The notes under the pieces are model-generated. The model was not told where the DNA came from. It worked only from the letters and a program-made list of their open reading frames with translations, and made no database searches. Source: Azorinus chamasolen (taxonomy: Eukaryota > Mollusca > Bivalvia > Cardiida > Solecurtidae). From it: 64,000 nt of DNA. Of the stretch, positions 50,930-61,799 are shown piece after piece (position 1 is the first letter of the stretch; the number at the start of each line of letters is the position of its first letter). Location: assembly GCA_963576725.1 (NCBI GenBank), contig OY755242.1, forward strand, positions 22,131,315 through 22,195,314. The letters are read 5' to 3'. The translations under genes were made by a program, and so were the position numbers.

Positions 50930-51185
50930 AAATGACAAACATTACAAAAGCTTGTCAGGGTCCATGCTTATAAAGCTTTTAGTTGAGTCTGAGTTTTGTT
51001 CTCAAGCTTTTGATTGGTCAGATTTGAGTTCTCAAGCTTTTGATTGGTCAGATTTGAGCCAAAGGCTCAAATCTGACCAATCAAAAACTTGAGAACGAAC
51101 TCAGACTCAGCTAAAAGTTTTATAAGCATGGACCCAGAGGGCTCATTTTGGGGTCCTCTGATCTGAGTCTACACTGTTTGCATAT
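50930..51185. mobile_element. P5 element interrupted by F1
   Basis: ATGACAAACATTACAAAAGC precedes F1. After F1 the P5 right stem GGTCCTCTGATCTGAGTCTA and CACTGTTTGC follows. Confidence 0.5.
50952..51133. repeat. F1 palindrome with duplicated arm segment
   Basis: Arms TCCATGCTTATAAAGCTTTT and TTTTATAAGCATGGACCC. AGCTTTTGATTGGTCAGATT occurs twice in tandem in the left arm and once, inverted, in the right arm. Confidence 0.9.
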
Positions 51186-51477
51186 ACCAGTGAAGGCAAA
51201 TTGTGTATGTGTTTGTGACTGCTCATTTATTTTAAGATTAAATTTGATTCGAGTAGTCTCTGTAGGGAAGTTTGACTGTATTTTATTTCCTGACATGACA
51301 GTTATTTTCGACATTCATTCTAACGTTACTGTTCTAAGTCTACACTGTTCACAGAATCCCGGAAAACCTTTTTTCATATTGCGTATATTCTTAGATATAT
51401 TCAAAATGATTAACCTGTGTCACCCTTAAATTAATGGTTAGACACAAGACTGTCGTAACAACAATCTATTGGGTGGG

Positions 51478-51560
51478 TTTTAATGACACTTGGAAAAAGT
51501 TTGGATCCAGGAGAGACGCCGAGTAACTCGGCGTCTCATCGGGATCCAAACTGTTTGACA
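51478..51560. mobile_element. P2 hairpin
   Basis: AAAAAGTTTGGATCCAGGAG / CGGGATCCAAACTGTTTGAC around GCCGAGTAACTCGGC. Confidence 0.8.
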
Positions 51561-51645
51561 GTACATGCATAGTATTGTATTCGTAGACCTACTTCGAAAA
51601 TGTTAGGAAAACAATTATTTCAAATGCTTGTAAAGGTTGAATAAT

Positions 51646-51826
51646 GTCCAACAAAACCCCTCCAATGCGACCACCACAATATTGTAGATATATGGGTCTT
51701 AAAACAGACGGTGGCTTAATGCAGGAGCTTCCTGTATTACGGTCGTCCTGCATTATGCAACCACCTGTTTTTAAATGTATCTAGGCTCATTCATAAAGTG
51801 GTTGCTTCTGAAGGGTTTTATTGTAG
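51646..51826 (+). mobile_element. T2 MITE with shortened hairpin
   Basis: AAAACCCCTCCAATGCGACC left, GGTTTTATTGTA right. The stem goes straight from TGGCTTAATGCAGGAGCTTC to TGTATTACGGTCG. Confidence 0.78.
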
Positions 51827-51924
51827 TTACTAGTTTTGTACTCAACCATTGATTTGCTCTATGCACTTGCATACAACATGTTCAGAAAAATCTCTCTCAA
51901 CCGCATGTCCAATTGTTTTTACAT

Positions 51925-52086
51925 CGGTCGTTGAGACAGGTGACAGCTTAATTCAGGATAGAAGTCATACAGAATGCTCTTCTAGGAGCTTTATGCAAGA
52001 CTTTCACCCTGCATTAAGCAGCCACCAGCCTAAAAGTATCTAAATTCTTCTCTACTAGAAATCCAGTTTAGAGAGGGTTTTCTGTA
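51925..52086 (+). mobile_element. T4 MITE, left end missing
   Basis: GAGACAGGTGACAGCTTAAT, core TGCTCTTCTAGGAGC, right end CCAGTTTAGAGAGGGTTTTC. Confidence 0.8.
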
Positions 52087-52228
52087 TTCTGAATCTATTT
52101 AATGTGTCTGCAACAACTCTTTTACTGACATGACCTCCTTTGAAACAAATAATAAGTAAATATCGTACATGTAGTCCCTTTTCGGGGGATCCCCCAGGAA
52201 CCCCCGATCTAGATTTACACTGTAGCCC

Positions 52229-52453
52229 TTAACCCATTCCCTCATATGCTATTTTTAGATCCAACCACTTTAAATAAATCTACCGAAAAGGAACATTAAG
52301 AGAAAAGGATTTTTTAGAATTTTGTAATTTGAAACCATTTTGATAAATAGAGCATTTGCTCCTATAGGAGCAAATGCTCTGTTTATCACAATGATTTCAA
52401 CATGTGATTTTTACAGAGGCGTAGAAAGGCGTATTTATGGAGGAAAGGGTTAA
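52229..52453 (-). mobile_element. P3 hairpin MITE
   Basis: 225 bp between TTAA sites. CCCATTCCCTCATATGCTAT and TTATGGAGGAAAGGG ends, core TTTGCTCCTATAGGAGCAAA. Confidence 0.94.
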
Positions 52454-52742
52454 TGGTATCAGGCATAAATGAACTTTGCAAGCAGAGCAAATTGGTGACA
52501 TTGCAAACAGAGCAGACCAAACTGTTCCTGTAAGACCTGTCTGGTCAGGTTCTGTTATGTTTGTGTATGTCTGTTATGTTTGCTTATGTTTGTTTATATG
52601 ATAATATCAATTCGAGTCTATAGTTTCCGCCATTGCCAACACAATTCCCGTATGTATAAGCAATTATAAAATTCATCTAATTAGTATTCATGATGCCATT
52701 ATATCTTACATGAATATTCATGAGGTCAGATAAATGGTTAAC
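52450..52742 (+). mobile_element. P1b MITE sharing a TTAA with P3
   Basis: Stem CAAACAGAGCAGACCAAACT, tip GTTCCTGTAAGACC, a tripled TGTTTGCTTATG-like segment, GTCTATAGTTTCCGCCATTG, ATGAATATTCATGAGG, end AAATGGTTAA. Confidence 0.72.
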
Positions 52743-53388
52743 CAGCACTAGGGACACAATAGTTCTGACGACAAACTATCCCACTCAAACTCCGACGATA
52801 AGCTCGTTGCACGCAATTAAGTCTTTTACTGGCATTGCTTTATGATTATTTTATTAACCCAGCTCTCACAAGCAACCATCTTGTGTGTACATACAGGCAG
52901 TATTGCTATAGCGACAATGCAGCAACTTAAAACACTCCATGGGTCATGCGGACATTTAATGTCATTTAATGTACTGTCAACTTGAGTCTACACAGTTTTC
53001 TTAATTTGCCTCAAATCTAACTTTTATATCAGATATGTTAAAAACAAAATATTTACATACTGATTATAACGTATATCACATATAATTTATATGTAGAATT
53101 AAGCTCATTAGACATATTAAAGGTAAAGAAACCTATAGGATGTTAATTATAAATATCTTGATCGATGCACAATACTTTTATTAGAAGCTTAAAGCACTTC
53201 ACGTAGAAAGAAGTGGTTATTGTGCATTGCATGTGGGATAATAAAAATACAATATTTATTTTCGTATGTAGTAAACCCCCTCCATGAAATAAAACACTCA
53301 AACGAAATCTGGGATTACCCTTTTATTCGAGTGGTATATAAACAAGGAACGTTTGACCAACATACAGTAGAAACAATTCTACAGTAAA
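52743..53388. other. AT-rich stretch with nothing recognised
   Basis: No MITE, array or exon pattern was found in about 650 bp. Confidence 0.4.
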
Positions 53389-53389
53389 A

Positions 53390-53579
53390 CTTCTCTATAA
53401 CGGCCACTAAATTGTGTTGGAATTTAGGGCAGGTGACTGCTTAAAGCAATATGAAAGTAAAACAGAACGCTCCTATATGAGCGTTCTGTTTTACTTTCAC
53501 CTTGCTTTAAGCAGCCACCTGCCTTTAACACAAACTACTTTATGTAATTTAGTGGTCGTTATAGAGAGGTTTTACTGTA
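53390..53579 (+). mobile_element. T1 hairpin MITE, slightly short
   Basis: TACAGTAAAACTTCTCTATA and inverse ends, core GCTCCTATATGAGC. The left arm lacks about 15 bp (TTAATTAGTTGGT). Confidence 0.92.
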
Positions 53580-53697
53580 TTTAGCTCATTAACAAGCAGA
53601 ACAGACCCTGATCAGATGGTTTCTGTAGGAGCCGTCTGATCTGGGTCTACTTGGTTTGCAAAAGCGTCAAAAGGTGTCTCTACGAGATAAAGGATTA
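53580..53697 (-). mobile_element. P1b MITE, right half
   Basis: ACAAGCAGAACAGACCCTGA / GATCTGGGTCTACTTGGTTT, then TCTCTACGAGATAAAGGATTAA. Confidence 0.7.
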
Positions 53698-53846
53698 ATG
53701 CATAGCTTAATGCAGGATGAAATGTATGCAGAAAGCTGCAAAAAGGAGTTTCTGCATTACTCACTACATTAAGCAACCACCTGCCTATAAAGACAGCCAT
53801 GTTTATCCATTTCTTGGTCACGTCAGAGAGGTTATAATACATATAA
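53698..53846 (+). mobile_element. T2 MITE, left end missing
   Basis: TAGCTTAATGCAGGATGAAA, core GCTGCAAAAAGGAG, ending TTGGTCACGTCAGAGAGGTT. Confidence 0.65.
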
Positions 53847-54186
53847 CTAGAACTTGAAGCAAAACTATCACAACTACATGTTGTAACTGTGTTAACTGTG
53901 TCTTTAAATCAACGTTTTTTTCTTCCGTTCATTAAAGCCATTCTATAACTTCAAATCTCTGTTCGCAGAGGTATTCAAAGGGAATGTCTATGCGGTAAAT
54001 GGTTAATATAACATTCATGGTTCAAATTAGGGGAAAAAAACATGTACATGTAGATCTCAAAAGAACATGATTTCTATCATATAAGAGTTTCTCTGAGAAC
54101 CACCTAATCAAAATCCCCATTTATGTATGGTACTTAAGCGGTTACAACATTACAGTCTACACCACCTGTTCAACCATTCGTAATTG
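53847..54186. other. stretch with nothing recognised
   Basis: Possible decayed P-type right end (TATGCGGTAAATGGTTAA near 53988-54005). Otherwise nothing. Confidence 0.35.
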
Positions 54187-54394
54187 TACAGTAAAACCTG
54201 GTTAATCCGAACACTGAAATAAGTATTAGCATCGGTCTTTTAGATAGACTGTAGTTAATGCAGGGTGAAAGTCATTCACAAAGCTCATCTATGGGATGTT
54301 TGCATGGCTTTGATCCTGAATTAAGCTGCCTCCTGCCTAACAAAAGCTCAATTTTCATTTCTTAACTTATTTTTCATTAGTGAGGTTTTACTGC
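54187..54394 (+). mobile_element. T4-like MITE
   Basis: GTACAGTAAAACCTGGTTAA left, AGTGAGGTTTTACTGCA right, stem TTAATGCAGGGTGAAAGTCA. Confidence 0.8.
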
Positions 54395-54574
54395 ATATCA
54401 ATGATTATTGTCAATACCTATAAGTACTGAATAGGGTCGCCCAAAGGTTTCTTTTTTTAAATATCTGTACAATTACGGATAGGTATTAGAATAGAATTAG
54501 GCTTATTTGGGATAAATCGAGATGAGCTTATTTTATGTATGTATTAAGTTACCAAACTGGCCAGTAAATGTTTG

Positions 54575-54655
54575 GTAAGCAAACAGTTTTTGACACCGCG
54601 TAACTCACTGTCTTACCGGAAATACAACTGTTTGACAATCATATCTGCATTTTCA
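54575..54655. mobile_element. P2 hairpin fragment
   Basis: GCAAACAGTTTTTGACACCG and GTCTTACCGGAAATACAACT-GTTTGAC. Confidence 0.5.
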
Positions 54656-54725
54656 TAGAAAGGGATACTTAAGACGGGTGTTATAAATATAAGTTTTCAG
54701 TCCCCAAAAAATGACTCATCTAGTT

Positions 54726-54943
54726 TAACTTTTTCGCTGCTATGTTTTTCGTCTACAAATGATTTCGTCTGTTTCAGTATCCATTGTTGTATTGTCTTCC
54801 CTTTTGTTTTAAAAGCATAACCATGACAACAAGCGATTTGGATCATGATGAGACGCCGAGTTACTCGGCGTCTCATCTGGATCTAAACTGTTTGCAAAGG
54901 TAATCACAGTTATCACAGATTCGACATTGACTGCGAAAGAGAT
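54726..54943 (+). mobile_element. P2 hairpin MITE
   Basis: TTTAACTTTTTCGCTGCTAT left, core GCCGAGTTACTCGGC, right TTGACTGCGAAAGAG. The TTAA is lost at the right. Confidence 0.85.
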
Positions 54944-55352
54944 GCAAACTTTTGGCTCATTTCTATTTCTTTAATATTCAAAGTTGGACAGAATACATAA
55001 AACGCCCTGCCGATCGTAAAAGTCAGAACAGGTACACGCCTTTTCATACATGTACAATTAACTGTTGATATCTGTCGAACTAACCTGTCGACATGTAATG
55101 ACAAAATACTTAATGATCGATTGAAGACCAAATATTTACCAAATAGTTCCAATTTCCATATCGCAATGTCATACAAAGAAACACTTGTGAAATTCAAACT
55201 ATACTTTTTTATCTGTATAGTTTTGAAGAGCGTTTAAGACTGTGAAGTAGAATGTTTTATCTGCAACCTTATGTCTGCTAATATAGGGACAAAAATAGTT
55301 TAGATCCTGAGTTCAGTGTGGCTTGGTTAATGTATTTTACTGTTATACATAT

Positions 55353-55563
55353 GATATGCAGTAAATCTCCTCTAAACCATTTCAGTAAATAAAAAGTGAA
55401 ATCTCTTGAGACAGGTGGCTGCTTAATGCATGGTGAACGTAATACAGAAATTTCCTTTGTGGGGTCTTTCTGCATAGCATTCACCGTGCATTAATCAGCC
55501 ACCTGTCTTCATGAACCATATTGATGATTATTTGAGTGTTCGATTAAGAGACATTTTACTGTG
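55353..55563 (+). mobile_element. T-type MITE
   Basis: TGCAGTAAATCTCCTCTAAA and GAGACATTTTACTGTGG ends. Stem AGGTGGCTGCTTAATGCATG is well paired, tip TTTCCTTTGTGGGG. Confidence 0.82.
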
Positions 55564-55618
55564 GTAACATATTAGATAAAAATTGTGAAACATTAAACGA
55601 CATTTCAGTCGACGAATC

Positions 55619-55817
55619 GCAGTAAAAACCTCTCCATAACGACCATTAAAATTATGTAAATTAGTTGGTATTTAGGGCAGGTGGCTGCTTAAAGCAAGGT
55701 GAAAGTAAAACAGAACGCTCCTATAGGAGCGTTCTGTTTTACTTTCATCTTGCTTAAGCAACCACCTGCCTTTAACACAAAATACTTGATGTAATGAAGT
55801 GACCGTTATAGAGAGAT
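55619..55817 (+). mobile_element. T1 hairpin MITE
   Basis: GCAGTAAAAACCTCTCCATA left, GACCGTTATAGAGAGAT right (outermost 7 bp lost), core GCTCCTATAGGAGC. Confidence 0.9.
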
Positions 55818-56229
55818 CTCTTGAGATCCACGTGTATAAGTGAATCTTTTGTTTACACTAAGTGGATAGGCTCCAGATCAAACACTGGATAACGCATCTA
55901 AATCGTGTCATGTTTTAGTCTCAGAAAATGATGATATTAATGCAGACGACAATTTATTCAGAAGACGTTTTAATTGTTAAATACTGGCTATTTGCACAGG
56001 GACACTGAGTCAATAATTGGGGCCAAACATCTAAACTGTTGAGTGTCGTCTGTTACGACCCTTAACAAGCTCAACTCTCTGTCTGCTTTCAAAACAATAC
56101 ATTGTTGCTTAACTACATCGATCGCACATTGTTTTAAACATAAACGCTTGTCTAAATTGTACATTCTAAGATTCCTTAATCTTCTAGACATCTTTAAGAC
56201 TAACTCAATCTCTCTCTGGATACCGTTAC

Positions 56230-56440
56230 AGTTCCTTTAAAACTGCGGAAAAATGTCGCTGCCAATGACAAATCTGTAATCCTCTTTGGAAGCAGTTTGG
56301 ATCCAGATGACATGTATCACCTAGATCCAAACTGCTTAAACTGTTTGTTAATATTATCATGGTTTTTTTTAAACAAAAACTAAGTAAATTCAAAAATGAA
56401 GAATGAAGCAGACGACCAAAATCTGCAGACGACAATAGTC
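56230..56440 (-). mobile_element. P2 MITE, shortened hairpin
   Basis: CGCTGCCAATGACAAATCTG left, GCAGTTTGGATCCAGATGAC / CTAGATCCAAACTGCTTAAA, then AGCAGACGACCAAAATCTGC. Confidence 0.7.
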
Positions 56441-56499
56441 GTATCGTTAGTGTACAGATATTTTTATGTATAACAATCCAAATTGTCTTAAACATTGAA

Positions 56500-56878
56500 G
56501 GAGCTGTCAGTTAAAGCGTCTAGCAGTGCATGTTTTATCAGCCTCTGCTCTATGTTGACATCTGCTCTGAATATTTTGGATCCAAACTGTTAGCCTAGGC
56601 TACCTGGGTCGAGACTATCACTCAAAAATTGTTGATTTTTAGATTAGCTCCTTGACGGCGTTTTGAATGACTCTATCGAAGAGCCAGATAACAACCCGTA
56701 TATAAACAACACTTCGTCAAATCTTGTTTGTTTTAAGATAAACTTTAATCAATATGCATTTGATAGATGGATTAATAAGCAATTTCTCTCATGTTCAACA
56801 CACCGGGGGTTTCCTCTACATATACCTACAGTCAACTCCTATACAATAAACATTCAAAAGATATGTACTGCCAGGTAT
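56500..56878. other. stretch without recognised gene
   Basis: A short P2 half (TTTTGGATCCAAACTGTTAG near 56573) is visible. The 82-codon frame at 56663 has no support. Confidence 0.35.
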
Positions 56879-57093
56879 TTAACCATTTCCCAATATTCAT
56901 GTGAGAGATGATGACATCATGAATATTTATTAGCTGATTTTTACATTGGTAGAAAGTGAGTAATAAGATATATATAAATTAATAACCAAACATATCAGAC
57001 CCATGATCAGGCGGCTCCTACAGGAGCCGTCTGATCTGGATCTACTCAGTTTACAAACGCATTAAAATGCGTTTATATGAGGGAAAGGCTTAA
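56879..57093 (-). mobile_element. P1b hairpin MITE
   Basis: TTAA at both ends. CCATTTCCCAATATTCATGT left, ATATGAGGGAAAGGC right, core GCGGCTCCTACAGGAGCCG. Confidence 0.88.
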
Positions 57094-57241
57094 GGTAATA
57101 GTAGCTTAATGCAGCCTGAAAGTTATACAGAAAGCTCCTTTATGAGCTTTCTGTATTATTTGCGCTCTGTATTAAGCTACCACCTGCTCTTAAAGGTCCC
57201 TATGAGAGTTATCCAGGCGGGCACTGTAGAGAGATTCTTCT
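57094..57241 (+). mobile_element. T2 MITE, left end missing
   Basis: GTAGCTTAATGCAGCCTGAA, core AAGCTCCTTTATGAGCTT, right end GGCGGGCACTGTAGAGAGAT. Confidence 0.72.
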
Positions 57242-57369
57242 GTTTTATACATACTGAAACACATGAACCACTTAATGAGAAAATAGTCCTTATAAATGGG
57301 TCTGTATTGTTTAAAAACTGCAAGAACCAAGCATGTATCATTTCCTGTGGAAACTCTATCAAATAAAAT

Positions 57370-57715
57370 GCAGTACTTGTGATATGCTTCGATTTAATGC
57401 AATACACTATGATACAACATGCTATTCAATTCAAAAGCATACAATAATTTATTTAATGCAATACAATATGGTACAATATGCTAGTCAATCCAATACAATA
57501 TAAATGCGACGCAGAACAATAAAATTCAATATGGTGTGATTCTTTCCCATTTGTTAACAATACTCCATAGTGTGATGTTATTAATTTAACCCATTGCAGT
57601 TTCTTGCAGCGCAGTCTCATGCCCTGTACAAAGGCAACTTGGTGCAATATGCTACTGATATACATGTAATATATAACATGTATTCTCCAAAAAGTATCTC
57701 TTTAGACACGCTCTG
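57370..57715. repeat. degenerate AATACAATA-rich stretch
   Basis: Recurring TGCAATACA-TATG and CAATACAATAT motifs without a fixed period. No gene seen. Confidence 0.45.
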
Positions 57716-57719
57716 AATC

Positions 57720-57935
57720 TTTTCTCTCATATAAACTTTGCATACAAGGTAGCTTCTGTAGGAGCCGTCCGATATGGGTCTGCTTTGTTTGTTTATGAAT
57801 TCATATAGATTTGATCCCACAACTTTTATCTGAACTAAACCTTTCCTTGAAAAATTTACCTTATAAAACTTCAAGTTAATGAATATCCCTGAAGTGATCA
57901 ATTCATGCATAAACATTCATTAGGGAAAAGGATGA
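57720..57935 (+). mobile_element. P1b MITE, decayed
   Basis: TTTTCTCTCATATAAACTTT, GGTAGCTTCTGTAGGAGCCG, GATATGGGTCTGCTTTGTTT, ATAAACATTCATTAGGGAAA. Confidence 0.65.
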
Positions 57936-58187
57936 AGTTAAATGCGGACCAATGTCAATGTGAAACATAACAGAATACAACTTGACAAACCACTGAAACT
58001 ATAAACATGTCCTAGGGGAAAAATCTGTAATTAAAAACAAATAGAAGAGCATACACCATCAATCTCACTCAGTAAATGCTTAATAAACGATCATATAACA
58101 ATGTAATATGCATGGGATGCTTTATTCTCAACAGGATTGTTTCTCTTTTACGAATTGTCTTGCATGCTTTAATAACCGTGATGTGTA

Positions 58188-58641
58188 TACAGTAAAACAT
58201 CTCTTTAACGGTCGCTAAATTGTGTTAATTAGTTGGTATATAGGGAATGTTGCTGCTTAACCCTTTCCCTCATATAGACGTGTTTTCACGCATTTGCAAA
58301 CAGAGTAGACCCAGATCAGACGGCTCCTAGAGGAGCCGTCTGATCAGGGTCTACTCTGTTTGCTACTAGAATTTGAAAGATCTGTTTCTTTGCTTTCTAA
58401 AATGTCTACAATGCTCCACCTTTCATAGTTATTTATAACTATTTTGTGAATGAATATTCAGTAGGTATTTGAATTTGGGCTAAATATAGAACAGGGAAAG
58501 GGTTAAAGCAAGGTGGAAGTAAAACAGAACGCTCCTATAGGAGCGTTCTGTTTTACTTTCACCTTGCTTTAAGCAGTCACATGCCTTTAACACAACCTAC
58601 TTTATGTAATTAAGTGGTCGTTATGGAGAGGTTTTACTATA
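58188..58641 (+). mobile_element. T1 MITE interrupted by P1
   Basis: Left T1 part runs TACAGTAAAACATCTCTTTA to GTTGCTGC. After P1, AGCAAGGTGGAAGTAAAACA, core GCTCCTATAGGAGC and right end GGAGAGGTTTTACTATA complete it. T1 stem TGCTTAAAGCA supplied the TTAA target. Confidence 0.95.
58257..58506 (+). mobile_element. P1 MITE nested in T1
   Basis: 250 bp between duplicated TTAA. CCCTTTCCCTCATATAGACG and GAACAGGGAAAGGG ends, core ACGGCTCCTAGAGGAGCCGT. Its removal restores TGCTTAAAGCA of T1 exactly. Confidence 0.96.
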
Positions 58642-58671
58642 ACTGTTCTCATACTAGATGCATCCTGACAG

Positions 58672-58850
58672 GCATTATTAAACAGCTTGGATTCAGATGA
58701 GATGCCGAGTAACTCGGCATCTCATCAGGATCCAAGCTGTTTGAATATCAGTCAATACTTTCTTAAAAGTTGGTTCGCCTCGGCAGTCAGTGACATGAAA
58801 AGCTAATCAAAGACTGGGCAGACATTATTAGGGTTGCATGAGAACGGTTA
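58672..58850 (+). mobile_element. P2b hairpin MITE
   Basis: AACAGCTTGGATTCAGATGA / TCAGGATCCAAGCTGTTTGA around GCCGAGTAACTCGGC, arm ATATCAGTCAATACTTTC, end GCATGAGAACGG. Confidence 0.8.
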
Positions 58851-59261
58851 TTATGTGATTTCATTAACTTCTATTTTTGTCTTATTCTTGTTTTGTTTCT
58901 ACTGTATGATATATGTACTTTGTTCTTGTTAAACATGCATGTTTATCTCTTGTTTACCTTTGTGCAAGGCCGATCCTGAGGTTGTACTATTAGTTGTTGT
59001 AATGTCACGTGACATTGTTTCTTGTTCTGCACGTGCCACTTGTTATGTGCGTAAATGTTTGTCTTTTATGTTCAACCAGAAATTGTCCTTTGAAAAAGAA
59101 GTATTAAAGTGTGTGCATTTCTCTCAGAAATTGTTTGCATGCATTGTAATTCATTTGTAAAGGACATCATAATCTCAGACTGAGACAAACAACATTTTAA
59201 GTCCATGAACTAAGTATACGATATGAAAAATCTAGTCCATTTACCACGATCATATTTTTGC
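58851..59261. other. stretch with an unsupported 73-codon frame
   Basis: The frame at 58939-59160 is cysteine-rich by translation but has no start context, family match or splice partner. No MITE recognised. Confidence 0.3.
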
Positions 59262-59474
59262 TTAACCCTTATCCCACTATACACGACATGGCTCACATTT
59301 GCATACAGTTTGTATCCAGATGAGACGCCGAGTTACTCGGCATCTCAACAGGATCTAAACTGTTTGACGCTCTCTCGGTAGTTTCTCAAAAGCTCGGTCG
59401 ATTCGGAAGTAGTCAGTTTTCCATCAGTTCCATATTTAGGCAGATATGTTTTTTCACTGCGATGTAAGAATTAA
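59262..59474 (+). mobile_element. P2b reference copy
   Basis: TTAA at both ends. CCCTTATCCCACTATACACG left, CACTGCGATGTAAGAA right. Hairpin CATACAGTTTGTATCCAGAT around GCCGAGTTACTCGGC. Confidence 0.9.
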
Positions 59475-59861
59475 TTGACGTCATATTTGCTTGTCTCACT
59501 GCAAATATCAGTTAATGGTGCCCCACTCCTGCGATGAAAAGCACTTTGTCCCTTTTGTTTGATTGACATGTTGTTCATTTCAGTCACTGTTTAAACACGT
59601 GCTATTGCAATGTCAAATAAATAATTGCTTGTTTGCTAATAATAAAATAAAAAATAAACTAAGGATGGTGTTTTAGTTTAATGCAATAGAATTCGAATCA
59701 GCATTTGGTACTTTAGTTAACTTCTAGTAAAAATAGAAAAGACTATGCACAAATTCCATCATTTTCCCCCAAATCTTTTTTTGTTTAAATGGACACTGTA
59801 TAAATCACATACATTCGTAGCGCACATTTTCCATCAATGGACGTTCATTATCATTTGCATA
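59475..59861. other. AT-rich stretch with nothing recognised
   Basis: No hairpin, array or exon pattern was seen. Confidence 0.4.
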
Positions 59862-60053
59862 TAGCGACCATATCATGAATAAACGTAAGCATATGTCTAC
59901 AAGGGCTGGTAATTGCTTAATTCATACGAAAGTAATGTAGAAAGCTCCTAGAGGAGAGTTCTGCATGACTTTCATCCTGTATTAAGCTACCATCTATAAA
60001 CCCCTAGGATTAGACTTAATGTGGATGGTCGCTGTATACAGGTTTTACCGTAT
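59862..60053 (+). mobile_element. T2-like MITE
   Basis: CATATAGCGACCATATCATG left, GGTCGCTGTATACAGGTTTT-ACCGTA right, core GCTCCTAGAGGAG. Confidence 0.75.
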
Positions 60054-60343
60054 ATGTTTTCAAAATGTAAGTAAATAATAAACAAAAATTTACTTTAAGT
60101 AGATAATATTGAATATTGAAATCTATAAGCTTTACAGATCCACATGTTTGCTTTGCAGATAAACACGCTGTGAAACTGTATTATAAACTGCAAACTGCAA
60201 TGTATTCAGTATTTTTGTGAATGCAGAAGTTTCGTGTGAATTAATTCTATATGATGTTTTAAGAATTCACACAGTTATATGCTACTGTTAGTCAGTTGGT
60301 GATTTTGTTTTATAGTTGTACCCCAAGACAAGACAGGTCTTGA
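60054..60343. other. AT-rich stretch with nothing recognised
   Basis: No hairpin, array or exon pattern was seen. Confidence 0.4.
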
Positions 60344-60820
60344 AGACAATAGAACTTGTCTTAACCCATTCCTCCATAGGCTATTTTAGACCCAACCTCT
60401 TTGAATGAATCTACCCAGAAGCAGCATTTTCTAGAGAAAAGTAAGGTTTTAGAATTTTGTAGTTTGAAACCGTTGTGATAAAAAGAACATTTGCTCCTGT
60501 AGGAGCAAATGTTCTATTTATCACAATGGTTTCAAGAAGTGGTTATTACAGAGAGGTAAAAAGGCTTATTTATGGAGGAAAGGTTTAAACGACCAAATAA
60601 ACGACGTCTAATGCTAGGTCCTAAAAGCAGGTGGAAAATGAACGCAGCTCGAACATTCTGTGTCTTAAAGGCAGAGGGAAGCTTAATGCAAGTCGAAAGT
60701 ACTGCAGAAAGCTCCAATACGAGCTCTCTGAATTACTTTTGTCCTGCATTAAGCAGCGACCTGCTATAAAAAGATACACGTGTAAATTCATTAATTGGTG
60801 GGTTTAGAGATGTTTACGCA
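60344..60820 (+). mobile_element. T3 MITE interrupted by P3
   Basis: ACAATAGAACTTGTCTTAA is the T3 left end. After P3, ACGACCAAATAAACGACG and a stem with core GCTCCAATACGAGC follow to about 60820. Same TTAA as in the 7622-8034 case. Confidence 0.75.
60361..60588 (-). mobile_element. P3 MITE nested in T3
   Basis: 228 bp between TTAA sites. CCCATTCCTCCATAGGCTAT and TATGGAGGAAAGGT ends, core TTTGCTCCTGTAGGAGCAAA. Confidence 0.93.
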
Positions 60821-60836
60821 TACAATGATTTTGTAT

Positions 60837-61279
60837 ATACAGCAAACCCATCTTCATAGAAGTTATTTAACCCTTCCCTTGCTGTTCACGTCAATATACC
60901 TACCTGTAAATAGTGAAGACCCAGATGAGACAGCTCCTGCAGGAGCTGTCTCATCAGGGTCTGCACTATTTACAAGTTGATTGGGTAACCAGTACACTCC
61001 ATAGCAGTGATTGCACAGCGAAATACGTGTACACAGTAAAGATATATGTAATAATACAAGAGGGCATGGGTAAAGAAGGAGAAATGTATTTTAAAATTCA
61101 GCAAGCGAAGGGTTAATGAATAAAAAATAAAGGTCTTTAGGGGCAGCACGTTGCTTAATGCAGAACGAAAGCAATATAGTAAGTTTGTCGCATATCCTGT
61201 GTCCTTATTTAAAGCTGCAACCTTCCTTACAGACCCAGAGGCATCATTTGAGTGGTCGTTGTGGGAATGTTTTACTGTA
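60837..61279 (+). mobile_element. T2 MITE interrupted by P4
   Basis: TACAGCAAACCCATCTTCAT, then P4, then TGAATAAAAAATAAAGGTCT (T2 reads TTAATGAATAAACA here), stem TTGCTTAATGCAGAACGAAA and right end GGAATGTTTTACTGTA. Confidence 0.8.
60867..61116 (+). mobile_element. P4 MITE nested in T2
   Basis: 250 bp between TTAA sites. CCCTTCCCTTGCTGTTCACG and CAGCAAGCGAAGGG ends, core AGACAGCTCCTGCAGGAGCT. Confidence 0.95.
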
Positions 61280-61421
61280 TGCTGCCTTGTGGTGTGGTTG
61301 AAGATGCAATGATGCAACATATAGCATTAATAGTATAACGACACAAGCCGTGCGCTTGTTTCTTCCGATAGCAATACATGATGCAATATATTTAGATGGG
61401 AACCCAAAGTTTAGAATGGCC

Positions 61422-61656
61422 CAACCCTTACCTGACAGAGACACATTGTAACAGCTTTGTAAACCTAGTAGACCCAGATAACACGGCTTCTGTAGGAGCC
61501 GTCTAACCTGGGTCTGCATCGCTTGCTCTTGGAATAACATAGATCTGGTTCTTCAGTGTATGTCAGGATAAATATTTATGTGTATATATGCCATTAAGAT
61601 TCGTCTAATTAATATGTACCATTCCTTGCATGAATATTCAACGGCAAAAGACTTAA
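61422..61656 (+). mobile_element. P1b MITE
   Basis: CCAACCCTTACCTGACAGAG left, core CGGCTTCTGTAGGAGCCG, GATCTGGTTCTTCAGTGTAT, TGCATGAATATTCAACGG, end AAGACTTAA. Confidence 0.8.
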
Positions 61657-61799
61657 ATGGTCAAGTTCCATATCATTTTACCCTTTCCTTCATATAACGC
61701 CTTGTAATACAGTGGGCTCGTCCAAATACCTATTTAAAACGAGTCTAGTATTCTTTTTTAAAATGCTTGGTAGAGCGCGTTGATATGTTTGAAATCAAA

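Noticed and set aside
58939..59160. 73-codon cysteine-containing frame
   Set aside because: No start context, family resemblance or splice partner. Kept only as a note on an otherwise empty stretch.
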